Notes: generated by a model from the sequence alone, not told the origin. 64,000 nt of DNA from Comamonadaceae bacterium (GCA_947476465.1 CANJQN010000001.1:62001-126000), one strand, 5' to 3'. Shown: positions 35,898 to 44,763, numbered from the stretch's first letter. A program made the numbers and translations.

Positions 35898-37145
35898 CTA
35901 CCGCGCTTCGCTTCCCCACAAGGTCGACAGTGGCGCAGCCCAGAGGCCCGCTCCCAGCGGCATCGTCTCGTCACCGTCGTACAGCAGAACGCCCATCCTG
36001 AACTGATCGCCGGCTACGGCGGCGAGTTTCTTCAACCCTCTGAGGTCGCTCTCCTTGACGGTGGCTGCCGCCTTCACCTCAACGCCCACCAGTTGGCCTG
36101 CCGCGTTCTCAATCAGCACGTCGACCTCGTACTTGTCCGCATCCCGGTAATACATCAGGCGATAGTCGCCGTCCGATGTGGTCGTGTGCTTGAGCAGTTC
36201 ACCATAGACGAAAGTCTCCAGCACATGGCCAAAGCGCGTGCGATCGCGCTGGGCTTCCTCCTGGCTCAAATCCAGGAGCATGGCGAGCAATCCGGAATCA
36301 ATGAACTGCAGTTTGGGTGTCTTGACTACACGACTGAGGCGGTTGCGAGCCCAGACGTCGATGCGCTTGAGCAAGTACATCTGTTCAAAGACACCGACGT
36401 ACCGCGCGGCCGTCTTGCCGTCCAGGCCGACCTGCCCACTCAGTTGGCTGTAGTTGCACATCTGACCGGCCGTCTGAGCCACGGCCCGCAGCAAACGCGC
36501 CAGGTGATCGAGCTTGTCGATGCCAGCAAGGTCCCGCACATCACGCTGGATGATGGCATCCACGTACTGCCGTGCCCATGTCACCCGGCGCCTGGCGGAA
36601 ACCCGCGCGATCGCCTCGGGATAGCCCCCGCGCAGCACGCGAGCGACCAGGTCAGTGCCCATGGCCGGCACCCCCGCTTGGAGAATGCGTCCCGAGAATA
36701 TGCTGTCGATCCAGTTGGCCGATTGACCTTCGATCTCGCTTTGCGACAAAGGCAGCAGGGACAAGGTCTCCATTCGTCCGGCCAACGAATCGGCAACCGT
36801 GGGAAGCGCCATCAGGTTGGCTGACCCGGTCAGCAGGAAGCGCCCCGGGCGCCGATCTTCATCCACGCTCTTCTTGATGGCCAAGAGCAACTGGGGGGCG
36901 CGCTGAATTTCATCGATGACGGCCCGATCCAGGCTGCGAATCAGGCCAGCCGGATCCTCGCGCGCGGACAGCAAGGTCAGTTCATCGTCGAGCGTCAGAT
37001 AGCGCATTCCGTTCTCGGCCATCTGGCGAACAAGCGTGGTCTTACCAGCTTGACGCGGACCCGCCAGAAGCACCACGGGGGTATCCAGCAGAGCTTGCGC
37101 GATGCGAGACTCGATCCAACGAGGGTAGAGGGCGGGCATGTCCAC
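35898..37145 (-). CDS. AAA ATPase with DUF4143 domain
   Basis: 415 residues. Walker A is LLAGPRQAGKTTLVRQ, Walker B is AVIDEIQRAPQLL and sensor 1 is FLLTGSANL (AAA_14). The C-terminal DUF4143 region includes YYRDADKYEVDVLIENAAGQLVG, a nuclease-like D-E-K pattern (EVDVLIE...VGVEVKA) as in PD-(D/E)XK folds. Such proteins are widespread, poorly understood and often thought to be defence or mobile-element related. It stands alone between the CaiB gene and the GntR gene. Operator-like repeats lie immediately upstream. Confidence 0.82.
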   Translation of the reverse strand: MDMPALYPRWIESRIAQALLDTPVVLLAGPRQAGKTTLVRQMAENGMRYLTLDDELTLLSAREDPAGLIRSLDRAVIDEIQRAPQLLLAIKKSVDEDRRPGRFLLTGSANLMALPTVADSLAGRMETLSLLPLSQSEIEGQSANWIDSIFSGRILQAGVPAMGTDLVARVLRGGYPEAIARVSARRRVTWARQYVDAIIQRDVRDLAGIDKLDHLARLLRAVAQTAGQMCNYSQLSGQVGLDGKTAARYVGVFEQMYLLKRIDVWARNRLSRVVKTPKLQFIDSGLLAMLLDLSQEEAQRDRTRFGHVLETFVYGELLKHTTTSDGDYRLMYYRDADKYEVDVLIENAAGQLVGVEVKAAATVKESDLRGLKKLAAVAGDQFRMGVLLYDGDETMPLGAGLWAAPLSTLWGSEAR

Positions 37146-37157
37146 ACCTGGATCCTA

Positions 37158-37195
37158 CCGTAAATTTCGGAATCTAATGCCGTAAATATCGGAAT
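37158..37195. promoter_or_regulatory. Direct repeat, probable operator of the AAA/DUF4143 gene
   Basis: CCGTAAATTTCGGAAT (37158-37173) and CCGTAAATATCGGAAT (37180-37195) differ at one base and are spaced by 22 bases, two helix turns. Each has CCG and CGG ends. They lie 13-50 bases before the ATG of the ATPase gene (minus strand). A related CCGATATTCGG is at 37317-37327. They look like binding sites for a repressor, possibly the gene product itself. Confidence 0.55.
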
Positions 37196-37383
37196 TTGAG
37201 GAGAACAATATGGGAATGTTGCCCCTCAAACCCGGACTTCAGCGCAGGAAAGCCGCTGAAGACGGCGCATTCAGCGGCGATCGGCCTTCACGAGCGCCAA
37301 GTTGATTAACATTTCTCCGATATTCGGCATGGGCATGAGTATGTCGCGTCCCGCCAGGTGATCGGCTGCTCCGCTGAGAAGCA

Positions 37384-38166
37384 TCAGGACGCAGGCCGAG
37401 TCCCATGCCGCATCGACATAACGTACTGGAAGCGCGAGGGCGGGTGCAGGGTGTCCGTCATGGTCAGCAAGGTGCCGTCGGCCGTGTAGTACCAGCGCTG
37501 AATGCGCAGCATGGCCTCGCGCGCCTCACATTGCAGCAACCGGGCGTTGGCCTTGGTAGGCAAGGTCGCGCCGATCAACTGCTTGACTTCGCAGACCATC
37601 TGCTTGGCGGCCTTTTGCATGCCGAGGAAAACCGGCGTGCCGGTCTTGCTCAGTTGCTGGATCACTTGGCGGTGGGCGGCGGGCACCCACACCGATGACA
37701 GGCCCACCGGCAGCGTCTGATCGGTCGCCGCGCGAAGGGTGACGGCGTGGGTCCAGCGCGTGCCGACGGCCGCACCGACCGTGGCCTGCAGTTCGGGGGT
37801 CATGTCAACGTCTTCGACACTCACCACCGTCACCTTCGTGTGGTGCGCGTAGTAGGCCAGCGCCGGAATGCTCTCCAGCGACTGGGAAAACTCGGCCGAC
37901 GGAAACCTTCTGAGCACCACCGTTCCCAGCCCCTGACGGGTGGCAACCAGCCCTTTGTGCTGCAGCGTGGCAACGGCCGAGCGGACCGTCTGGCGACTCA
38001 CGCCGAACCGCGCAACGACCTCGTTCTCTGACGGCAGAGTCGATTGCACAGGCCAGCGGCCCGCCGCGATTTCACGCTCGAGGGCGTCCGCGACAAGGCG
38101 GCGTTTGGTCTGGCCTAACGGCGGTGAATCTGCCCCAGCGACGTCCGGCGAACGAGCGTTTGGCAT
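37384..38166 (-). CDS. GntR family regulator with UTRA domain (HutC type)
   Basis: 260 residues. The N-terminal winged helix has LPSENEVVARFGVSRQTVRS and HKGLVATRQGLGTVV; the C-terminal UTRA effector domain covers the rest (SAEFSQSLESIPALAYYAHH, then VSVEDVDMTP, ending LLTMTDTLHPPSRFQYVMS). HutC-type regulators bind a pathway metabolite and usually repress the operon they sit in. It is the last gene of the TRAP operon (17 bases after dctM). ATG 38166 chosen; a TTG further upstream would overlap dctM. Confidence 0.85.
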   Translation of the reverse strand: MPNARSPDVAGADSPPLGQTKRRLVADALEREIAAGRWPVQSTLPSENEVVARFGVSRQTVRSAVATLQHKGLVATRQGLGTVVLRRFPSAEFSQSLESIPALAYYAHHTKVTVVSVEDVDMTPELQATVGAAVGTRWTHAVTLRAATDQTLPVGLSSVWVPAAHRQVIQQLSKTGTPVFLGMQKAAKQMVCEVKQLIGATLPTKANARLLQCEAREAMLRIQRWYYTADGTLLTMTDTLHPPSRFQYVMSMRHGTRPAS

Positions 38167-38183
38167 CTGCAACGCGTTCTTAC

Positions 38184-39458
38184 TCAGCGAAGCACCGCCG
38201 GCAGCCAAAGTGCGATCTGGGGTACGAGCAGGACTAGCACCGCCAGCACCACGAGCGTCGCCACATAAGGCAGGCTGCCCATGATGGCGTCCTGCAGGGA
38301 CCCGTTCCCCGCACGCGCCACCACGTAAAGATTCATGCCGACCGGTGGCGTGAGCAGCCCCACCTCCATGGCGATGACGAACAGCACCGCGAAGTGGATC
38401 GGATTGACCCCCAGGGCCGCCATCGCCGGCAGCAGCATCGGCACCATGATCAGCAGCATCGATGTCACTTCCATGAAGGTGCCCAGGATAAACAGCACGC
38501 CCATGATCATGAACAGGAAGCCCATCTGTCCCAGCCCGATGGCCTGGATGCCCGCCGCAATGCGCCCGCCGAGGTCGACCAGGCTCAGGTAGTGGCCCAG
38601 CAGCATGGCGGTGGCCAGGATCACCATGATCAGACTGGTGTCCACCATTGATTTTCCGAGGCTGCGCAGCAACTGCTCGAAGTTGATGCGTTCGTAGAAG
38701 ATCTGGCTGATCGCCAGCGAGTAGCCCACGGAGATGATCGCCGCTTCAGTGGCGGTATAGGCGCCGCTGTAGATGCCCCCCAGAATCAGCACCGGCAATA
38801 GCAGGCCGGGCAACGCGTGACGCGTCGCCTTCCAGCGCTCGCTCCAGCTCTCCTTGGGCAAGCGCGGGTAGTTGCGAACCCGTGCCACTACCACCGCGCA
38901 GATCAGAAGGCTGGCCGCCGCCAGGATGCCCGGCAGCAGCGCGGCCGAGAACAGGTCGATCACCGACTGGTTGGTAATGAATCCGTAAAGAATGAGTGGA
39001 ATGCTCGGTGGAATCAGGATGCCGAGTGTCCCGCCGGCGGCGGTCACGCCCATCGCATAGCTCTTGTGATAACCGGCCGCCACCATCGCAGGAATGGTGA
39101 CGGCGCCAACGGCCAGCGCCGTCGCCACGCTCGATCCCGAGATCGCCGAGAACACCGCACAAGCCAGGACGGTCGCAATGCCCAGCCCGCCCCAGAAATG
39201 CCCGACCCAAGCGCGCGCAAAGCGTACCAGCGCATCCGAGATGCCGCCAACCCCCATGAGGTTGGCCGTGATCACAAAAAAGGGCACGGCCATCAACGTG
39301 AACGGGGTGAGGCTGTTGAAGGCGATCTCGGCCGACGCGAGCAGCGGCAAATCGGCGATCTGGAACCCGACGAGGGCACTCAGGCCGAGCGCCAGGTAGA
39401 TCGGCGCGCCCGCGGCCAGCAACAGCACCATGATCACGATGGGAAGGTAGTCGATCAA
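38184..39458 (-). CDS. dctM: TRAP transporter large permease DctM
   Basis: 424 residues, about 12 membrane helices, DctM family. Typical elements are PFFVITANLMGVGGISDALVR, GTLGILIPPSIPLILYG and MEVTSMLLIMVPMLLPAM. A TTG start at 39458 is chosen because GGAGG lies 6 bases upstream and the stop of dctQ overlaps it by TTGA. It forms the sodium-driven channel of the transporter with DctQ and is loaded by DctP. Confidence 0.93.
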   Translation of the reverse strand: MIDYLPIVIMVLLLAAGAPIYLALGLSALVGFQIADLPLLASAEIAFNSLTPFTLMAVPFFVITANLMGVGGISDALVRFARAWVGHFWGGLGIATVLACAVFSAISGSSVATALAVGAVTIPAMVAAGYHKSYAMGVTAAGGTLGILIPPSIPLILYGFITNQSVIDLFSAALLPGILAAASLLICAVVVARVRNYPRLPKESWSERWKATRHALPGLLLPVLILGGIYSGAYTATEAAIISVGYSLAISQIFYERINFEQLLRSLGKSMVDTSLIMVILATAMLLGHYLSLVDLGGRIAAGIQAIGLGQMGFLFMIMGVLFILGTFMEVTSMLLIMVPMLLPAMAALGVNPIHFAVLFVIAMEVGLLTPPVGMNLYVVARAGNGSLQDAIMGSLPYVATLVVLAVLVLLVPQIALWLPAVLR

Positions 39459-39934
39459 AGCGCCTCCGTCTTTGGCGGCGTGGGCCGCTTGATCTGCCGC
39501 AGCACCGCGAAGGCCACCAGGGCGAACCCGACGGGGACAGAGATGCGAACGAGCCATTGTGGGAACTGCAGGATGGTCGCCGACACCTCGTGCAGAGCGA
39601 ACCGCTGCCAGGTAATGAGGCTGCCGTACCAGACCATCACCAGGGCGAATGCGAGCGTGAGCGCCAGGGTGGCCCGCGTCAGCCAGAGCTGGGTGCGCGG
39701 GCCCAGGTGCTCCAGCACGATGGTCGCCCGGATATGGACGTTCTCTCGCTCACCGATGCCCACGCCGATGAGAAGGCTCCAGACGACCAGGTAGGTGACG
39801 ACCTCGTCAGAGAAGCTGATCGGCAGCGAAAAGAAATAGCGGGAGATCACCGCGAGCGTGCCCAGCACCGTGGCGGCGAGTGCCACCAGGCCCAGCGCCA
39901 ACAAGGCCCAGTCGTCAATGGTTCGGCGTTTCAC
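39455..39934 (-). CDS. dctQ: TRAP transporter small permease DctQ
   Basis: 159 residues with four membrane segments (ALLALGLVALAATVLGTLAV, VVTYLVVWSLLIGVGIG, ALTLAFALVMVWYGSLI and VGFALVAFAVLRQI). GTG 39934 (VKRRTIDDWALL) overlaps the MBL-fold gene by 20 bases; longer open frame upstream is inside that gene. DctQ size and helix pattern are normal. Confidence 0.85.
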   Translation of the reverse strand: MKRRTIDDWALLALGLVALAATVLGTLAVISRYFFSLPISFSDEVVTYLVVWSLLIGVGIGERENVHIRATIVLEHLGPRTQLWLTRATLALTLAFALVMVWYGSLITWQRFALHEVSATILQFPQWLVRISVPVGFALVAFAVLRQIKRPTPPKTEAL

Positions 39935-40751
39935 GGAGCGGGGTGTCCTCGATCTTGAGTGGCGCTTCGTCCAGGCGAACCGCAATACCCTCCAGCGGCG
40001 CGCTGACGGCCGGGTACTTGCGCATCACCATTGCATCGTGTCCGGGCACGACATGATCGTCCGACTCGGCCAGCTCGCGCAAGCGCGCGAAACCACGAAC
40101 CATGTCCCCGACGTGAAACACCAGCGGCAGCGGCCGGCAGCACTGGTAGCCTTCGTAGAAGTGCGCGGCATCGGAGGCAACCACGACCCAGCCACGGCGG
40201 GTGAAGACTCTAGCGAACTGCAGCCCCATGGTGTGGCCGCCCACAAGGTGCAAGGACAGGCCGTCCGACAACTGCGCGTCCCCGTCGTGAAACTGAACCT
40301 TGCCATCGAACACCTGGCGTACCAGGCCGGTCACTTCTTCGATCTCGTAGGGCGCACTGAACACCTTGTGCGCCATGTGCCGTCCGGTGGCGAACTGCAT
40401 CTCGCGATCTTGCATGTGAAAGCGGGCATTGGGTAGCCGATCGAAGTTGCCCGCGTGGTCGTAGTGAAAGTGCGTGAGCACCACGTCCTGCACCTGGTCC
40501 CGGTGGGTTCCAAGCAACTCCAGCGAGTCGATCGGGTCGCGCAGGAAATCGCGCCGCCGCTTGCGCCCCATAGCCTCGTTGAACCCGGTGTCGATCAGAC
40601 ACACATGGCCGGGCCGGCGAGCCAGCCAAACAAAGTAATCGATCGCCATCGGCTCGTCGTGCGGGTCGCCCCCCATGAAGAACTCGGGACGGCGGCCGAC
40701 GCGCGTGGCGTAGCGCAGCGCGAACAACTCATAGGGCACCGGCGTCGTCAT
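39915..40751 (-). CDS. MBL-fold hydrolase, N-acyl-homoserine-lactonase-like
   Basis: 278 residues. The metal motif HFHYDHAG is at about 94-100, with further ligands in GGHTMGLQF and SDAAHFYEG and VVPGHDAMVM. It belongs to the AHL-lactonase/AiiA branch of the metallo-beta-lactamase superfamily; here in a catabolic operon the substrate is more likely a metabolic lactone. A close paralogue is encoded at 55679-56482 with about half of the residues identical by eye. It lies directly upstream of dctQ, 3-4 base overlap with the cyclase gene. Confidence 0.85.
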   Translation of the reverse strand: MTTPVPYELFALRYATRVGRRPEFFMGGDPHDEPMAIDYFVWLARRPGHVCLIDTGFNEAMGRKRRRDFLRDPIDSLELLGTHRDQVQDVVLTHFHYDHAGNFDRLPNARFHMQDREMQFATGRHMAHKVFSAPYEIEEVTGLVRQVFDGKVQFHDGDAQLSDGLSLHLVGGHTMGLQFARVFTRRGWVVVASDAAHFYEGYQCCRPLPLVFHVGDMVRGFARLRELAESDDHVVPGHDAMVMRKYPAVSAPLEGIAVRLDEAPLKIEDTPLRETPNH

Positions 40752-41491
40752 TCCTTCTCCTCAATAGTGCGTGCAAGGATACGCGCCGGACTTCCGTCCG
40801 CGCCTTCGACGTTCAGGGCGCCGCAGACAATTTCCACGCGCTGATCGGACAGGGCCTCGAAATCGGCGAGGTTCTCGGCGATCAGGACACCGTTGGCCAG
40901 CAAAATCTTGTGCACCGGCCAGTCAAAATCCGCAGCGCGTCTGGGCAGGGCCAGGTCCGGCGTGGCGAAGTCCACGCCGAGCAGCTTAAGGCCCTGATCA
41001 ACCAGCCATTGGGCGGCGTCCAGTGTGAGCGCCGGGTTGTCCAGATAGGTGTCGCTGCCAAAGCGGCGTCCCCAACCCGTGTGAAGCAGCAGCATGTCGC
41101 TCGCGCGCAAGCGCGGGCGCTTGGCCTGCAGCATCTCCAGCGTGATGTCCTGGAACGGCTGCACGTCCAGGTGCCACACCACGCCCTGCCCGTGCAGGTT
41201 GCCGACGGGGATCTGGTCGAAGCCGGGACCATCCATGAAGATGTGCAAGGGTGCGTCCAGGTGCGTGCCAACGTGGCAGACCATCTCGATGCGTGTGATG
41301 TTCAGCCGCGCCTGCGGCATGCTGGCGATGCGCCCGAAGCTCGGGTGGGGAAACACATGCGGCACCGGCAGATCGTTGTGCAGCTTGTGGCTCAGGTCAT
41401 GCCACGGTCCGGTCGGCCGTGGCGGCGTGGTCTCGGGCCAGTGGCGCCAGCCGCGCCAGCCTGTCCGTCCGTTGGGGGAAATCTCGCACAT
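40748..41491 (-). CDS. Cyclase family hydrolase (kynurenine-formamidase-like)
   Basis: 247 residues. The metal-binding motif HVGTHLDAPLH in MVCHVGTHLDAPLHIFMDG is that of the cyclase/KynB family, which hydrolyse amide or ester bonds and also include isatin hydrolase. LLLHTGWGRRF and GVDFATPDLAL are family blocks. ATG 41491 chosen. It overlaps the MBL gene by four bases and follows the CMD gene, and probably opens a ring or hydrolyses the imported substrate. Confidence 0.84.
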   Translation of the reverse strand: MCEISPNGRTGWRGWRHWPETTPPRPTGPWHDLSHKLHNDLPVPHVFPHPSFGRIASMPQARLNITRIEMVCHVGTHLDAPLHIFMDGPGFDQIPVGNLHGQGVVWHLDVQPFQDITLEMLQAKRPRLRASDMLLLHTGWGRRFGSDTYLDNPALTLDAAQWLVDQGLKLLGVDFATPDLALPRRAADFDWPVHKILLANGVLIAENLADFEALSDQRVEIVCGALNVEGADGSPARILARTIEEKE

Positions 41492-41508
41492 GTTCGCACC
41501 TGCCGCCT

Positions 41509-41883
41509 CTACAAGGGCTCCGCGAGCACCTTGCGCGCGATCTTGAAGCCGTCGTTGGCCGCTGGCACACCCACGTAGATGGCGCACTGCATCAGCACGG
41601 CACGGATCTCCTCCAGCGTGCAGCCGTTGCGGCGCGCCGCTCGCATGTGGATCTCCAGCTCGGCGCCTCGGTTGAGCGCCACCAGCATGCCGATGTTGAG
41701 CAGGCTGCGCGTCTTGCGCGGCAGGTCGTCGTTGGCCCATACCGTGCCCCAGCAGTATTCGGTGGCCAACTGTTGAAAGGGCAGTGTGAGGGCATCCGCA
41801 TTGCGCATCGAGTTGTCGACGTATTCGTCGCCCAGCACCGATCGGCGCGCCGCCATCCCCTTGTCGTAGGTTTCGCTCGTCAT
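41509..41883 (-). CDS. Carboxymuconolactone decarboxylase family protein
   Basis: 124 residues, all-helical AhpD-like fold. The block NIGMLVALNRGAELEIHMRAA followed by RNGCTLEEIRAVLMQCAIYVG is that of PcaC/CMD proteins, whose catalysis uses Glu and His in ELEIHMR. The two conserved Cys of the peroxidase branch are not present as CxxC. Next to an MBL lactonase and a cyclase, a decarboxylation of a ring-opened acid is likely. The gene sits 12 bases downstream of the dehydrogenase. Confidence 0.85.
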   Translation of the reverse strand: MTSETYDKGMAARRSVLGDEYVDNSMRNADALTLPFQQLATEYCWGTVWANDDLPRKTRSLLNIGMLVALNRGAELEIHMRAARRNGCTLEEIRAVLMQCAIYVGVPAANDGFKIARKVLAEPL

Positions 41884-41895
41884 CGCTCGCCCTTC

Positions 41896-42804
41896 TCAGG
41901 TTTTCGCCGGCACCGCGCCGAACAACTTCACACCGGCCCACTTCTCGATCGTCCGGGCGACCTCGACCATGTCCTGGTTCGGCCCGCCTTGCGAGATGGC
42001 GTGTTGCCAGATCTGCCGCGTGGTGTTGCCCGACCACATCGGGATGCCGAGCGCCTCGCCCTCGTCCACACAAAGGGTCACGTCTTTCATGCTCAGCTCC
42101 AGGCCGAATCCGATCGGCTGCCCAGGCAGCACGCACTGCGGCATCTTCTGCTGCGTGGCGCTGTTGTTGCCGGTGCTCGCGTTGAGCACGCTCAACATGG
42201 TCAGCGGGTCCAAGCCCGACTTGATGCCCACGGCCATCGCCTCGCATGTGGCCGCGAGCGCGGTCGCTGACAACAGGTTGTTGACCAGTTTCATCACCTG
42301 CCCCATGCCGGCCTCCGCGCCCACATGGAACACGTTCTTTCCGATCATGCGCAGCGCGGGCTCGACTTCCGCCCGTGCTTCGGGTGGGCCGGACAGCATC
42401 ACGGTCAGCGCGCCCTTGACCGCGCCGTACACCCCACCGCTGACCGGCGCGTCCAGAGCCACGACGCCATGCTCGGCGAGACGGGCGGCCACAGCCTTGG
42501 CCGTGCGCGGTCCGGTGGTGGACAGGTCGACAAAGATCTGGATCGCCTTGCCACCGGCCAGGCCGCCATCGCCCAGCGCGACCCGCTCGACCGCCTGGGG
42601 TGTGGGAAGGCTGGCCATGACGATGCGGCACCGATCGGCTACTTCTCGCGGCGTCGCAGCCCATGCGCCGCCGAGTGCCTCGAAGCGCTCACGCACACCG
42701 GGCGACAGGTCGCAGCCGACCAGCTTGTAGCCGGCCTTGAGCAGGCAGCTCGACATGGGAAAACCCATGTTGCCCAGGCCCACGAACCCTATCGCTTCCG
42801 TCAT
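41896..42804 (-). CDS. NAD-dependent 3-hydroxyisobutyrate-dehydrogenase-like oxidoreductase (second copy)
   Basis: 302 residues. Rossmann motif IGFVGLGNMGFPMSSCLLKAG, substrate-binding DAPVSGGVYGAVKGALTVML, and catalytic Lys in GQVMKLVNNLLSATAL are all conserved. Its substrate is a 3-hydroxy acid or a tartronate semialdehyde-like compound. Its ATG overlaps the stop of the previous dehydrogenase (ATGA). It is one of two related enzymes in tandem. Confidence 0.88.
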   Translation of the reverse strand: MTEAIGFVGLGNMGFPMSSCLLKAGYKLVGCDLSPGVRERFEALGGAWAATPREVADRCRIVMASLPTPQAVERVALGDGGLAGGKAIQIFVDLSTTGPRTAKAVAARLAEHGVVALDAPVSGGVYGAVKGALTVMLSGPPEARAEVEPALRMIGKNVFHVGAEAGMGQVMKLVNNLLSATALAATCEAMAVGIKSGLDPLTMLSVLNASTGNNSATQQKMPQCVLPGQPIGFGLELSMKDVTLCVDEGEALGIPMWSGNTTRQIWQHAISQGGPNQDMVEVARTIEKWAGVKLFGAVPAKT

Positions 42805-43667
42805 GATCCATCTCCTTGTGACGCCAGGGTCTGGTAGATGGCGGCGACATCGCGTTCGCCGCCCGCCTGTGCCGACCGCTCGAACAGCTGGCGCAGCTGG
42901 TCCTCGGCAAACGTCTTGTGCCCCGCCGCATTCATCAGGTCGAGCGCCAGGCGAAGGTCTTTCTCGGCCAGGCTCAGAGAGAAGTTCGCCGAGAAATCCT
43001 GCGAGCGGATCTTGGGGAAGTTTCGGCTGAGCGAATAGCTCTGGCCCGAACTTCGGCACATCACGTCATGGAGCCGGTCGATGGAGATGCCCATCTTCGA
43101 CGCCGCCAGAAAGGCCTGCGACACGCCGGCCATGTTCCACAGCGCAACATAGTTGTTCAGCAGTTTGGCGATGCAGCCACAGCCGGCCGGCCCGACATGC
43201 TCCACCTGTTTGCCGATCTGCGCCAGCAGGGGCCGCACCGACGCAACCGCATCGTCATCGCCGCCCACCATCAGCGTGAGTTCACCGGTAGCCGCGCGGG
43301 ACGGTCCCCCGCTCACCGGCGCGTCGATGTAGCGGCACCGGGCGGCGGCGGTCAGTGCCGCCATATCGCGCGCCGTGGCGGGGTCGTTGGTGCTGAGGTC
43401 CACGATGCAAAGGCCGGCGCGGGCGCTTGCCAGGATCTGGGGCACCACCGCGCGCACAACCGTCGGGGTGGGCAGAGACAAGATCACCACCTCACAGCTT
43501 CGGGCGACGGCGGCGACCGACTGCGCCGCGGCAGCGCCACTTTCGACGGCGCTGGCAAGCTGGCGTGCGGCGATATCGAACGCGAGCATGTCGCGTCCTT
43601 GGCCCAGAAGCCGTTTGGCCACCGGTAATCCCATGTTGCCCAGGCCGATCAATCCGACTGCGCTCAT
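42801..43667 (-). CDS. NAD-dependent 3-hydroxyisobutyrate-dehydrogenase-like oxidoreductase (first copy)
   Basis: 288 residues. Motifs VGLIGLGNMGLPVAKRLL, DAPVSGGPSRAATGELTLMV and catalytic Lys in GCIAKLLNNYVALWN are intact. Residues following SSGQSYSLSRNFPKI differ from the second copy, so the two are divergent and not a recent duplication. Two copies may act on two steps or be subunits of one enzyme. Gene lies 2 bases after dctP. Confidence 0.88.
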   Translation of the reverse strand: MSAVGLIGLGNMGLPVAKRLLGQGRDMLAFDIAARQLASAVESGAAAAQSVAAVARSCEVVILSLPTPTVVRAVVPQILASARAGLCIVDLSTNDPATARDMAALTAAARCRYIDAPVSGGPSRAATGELTLMVGGDDDAVASVRPLLAQIGKQVEHVGPAGCGCIAKLLNNYVALWNMAGVSQAFLAASKMGISIDRLHDVMCRSSGQSYSLSRNFPKIRSQDFSANFSLSLAEKDLRLALDLMNAAGHKTFAEDQLRQLFERSAQAGGERDVAAIYQTLASQGDGS

Positions 43668-43669
43668 GC

Positions 43670-44674
43670 TCAGTTCCGGCCGACGCTCTTCTTGGCCAAG
43701 GCCGCCGAAGCGCCCAGGCCGCTGGATTCGAGGAAGGCTTTTTCGGCGGGCAGGGCCATTTCGGAGAACGCCCGCAGGTCGGCACTGGACACCATTTGCA
43801 CGTTGGCACCGTTGGCCTTGAAGCGATCGAGTGCACCGGCGTTCAGGCGCTCGAGCTCGGCGTCCTGCCACTTGCGCGATTCGTCCATGGTGTCGACCAT
43901 CACCTTTTGCAGGTCGGCCGGCAGCTTGTCCCATGCGCGCTTGTTGATGATCACGACATACGGCAGGATCTTGTGGTTGGAGAAGGTCAGGTTCTTCGTC
44001 AGCTCCCAACCCTTGACGGAATCCAGGCCCGACAGCGTTGTCTCCAGACCGTCGATCACACCCTGCAGCAGGGCGGTTGGCACCTCCGGCCAGGCCAGCT
44101 GTGTGGGCTGCGCACCGAAGGCCTTGAGCGTGCGCTCCACCAGCGGGTTGCCGACGATCCGAATCTTCTGGTTGTTGAAGTCGGCGGGCTTGGCGATAAG
44201 CTTGGCCTTGGACGAGGTGGCCCACACCCAGGAGCCGATGTTGTAGTAACCAATCACCTTGACCCCCAGCTTGGTCTCGTACTCTTTGGCCAGCTGGTTG
44301 CCGAAGTCGCCCTCGACGAGCTTGCGGTACTCGTCGTAGTTGATGCCCCACAACGAAGGAATCTCGAACACGGCCGATGCCGGCACCACCGAGGTCAGCA
44401 GGCTGCTCGGCGGTGCGGCCAGGTCGACCGTACCCGCACTCACCGCCGGGATGGCGTTGGCATCGTTGTACAGCTGCGCGCTCGGGAAGATTCGGATGTT
44501 GATGCGGCCATTGGATTTCTGCTTGGCCAGGTCAGCCCACTTCTGGTAGGCCTGCACCTTCACGTTGGATGGCGGCGAGTCGGCGGAAAAGCGGAAGTTG
44601 AATTCCTGCGCGAGCAATGGGCCGCCGGCGACCGTGATCGCCACGGCGGCGAAGATGCGTGCAAGGACTTTCAT
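43670..44674 (-). CDS. dctP: TRAP transporter substrate-binding protein DctP
   Basis: 334-residue periplasmic protein. A Sec signal (MKVLARIFAAVAITVAGGPLLAQ, cleavage after LLA-Q) precedes the DctP fold: FRFSADSPPSNVKVQAYQKW, GYYNIGSWVWATSSK, and the ligand-binding Arg region KIRIVGNPLVE (Arg that grips a carboxylate) and PTALLQGVIDGLETTLSG. It binds a carboxylic acid and delivers it to DctQM. It is the first gene of the operon. The GGAGACA site precedes ATG by 8 bases. Confidence 0.93.
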   Translation of the reverse strand: MKVLARIFAAVAITVAGGPLLAQEFNFRFSADSPPSNVKVQAYQKWADLAKQKSNGRINIRIFPSAQLYNDANAIPAVSAGTVDLAAPPSSLLTSVVPASAVFEIPSLWGINYDEYRKLVEGDFGNQLAKEYETKLGVKVIGYYNIGSWVWATSSKAKLIAKPADFNNQKIRIVGNPLVERTLKAFGAQPTQLAWPEVPTALLQGVIDGLETTLSGLDSVKGWELTKNLTFSNHKILPYVVIINKRAWDKLPADLQKVMVDTMDESRKWQDAELERLNAGALDRFKANGANVQMVSSADLRAFSEMALPAEKAFLESSGLGASAALAKKSVGRN

Positions 44675-44747
44675 GGCGAGATGTCTCCTGCCGGGTGTTG
44701 GAAGGCTCGGCGCGCGCCCCGGCAGCGCGGAACCGATAAGAAACACA

Positions 44748-44763
44748 ACTTGTTCTTACAAGT
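44748..44763. promoter_or_regulatory. Palindrome upstream of dctP, candidate GntR operator
   Basis: ACTTGT-TCTT-ACAAGT is a perfect 6+6 palindrome, 74 bases upstream of the dctP start. On the minus strand the right arm gives TTGTAA, 17 bases from TATCGG, so the operator would overlap the -35. The GntR/HutC regulator at the end of this operon is the natural candidate to bind it. Another ACAAGT half-site lies at 44826. Confidence 0.5.
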
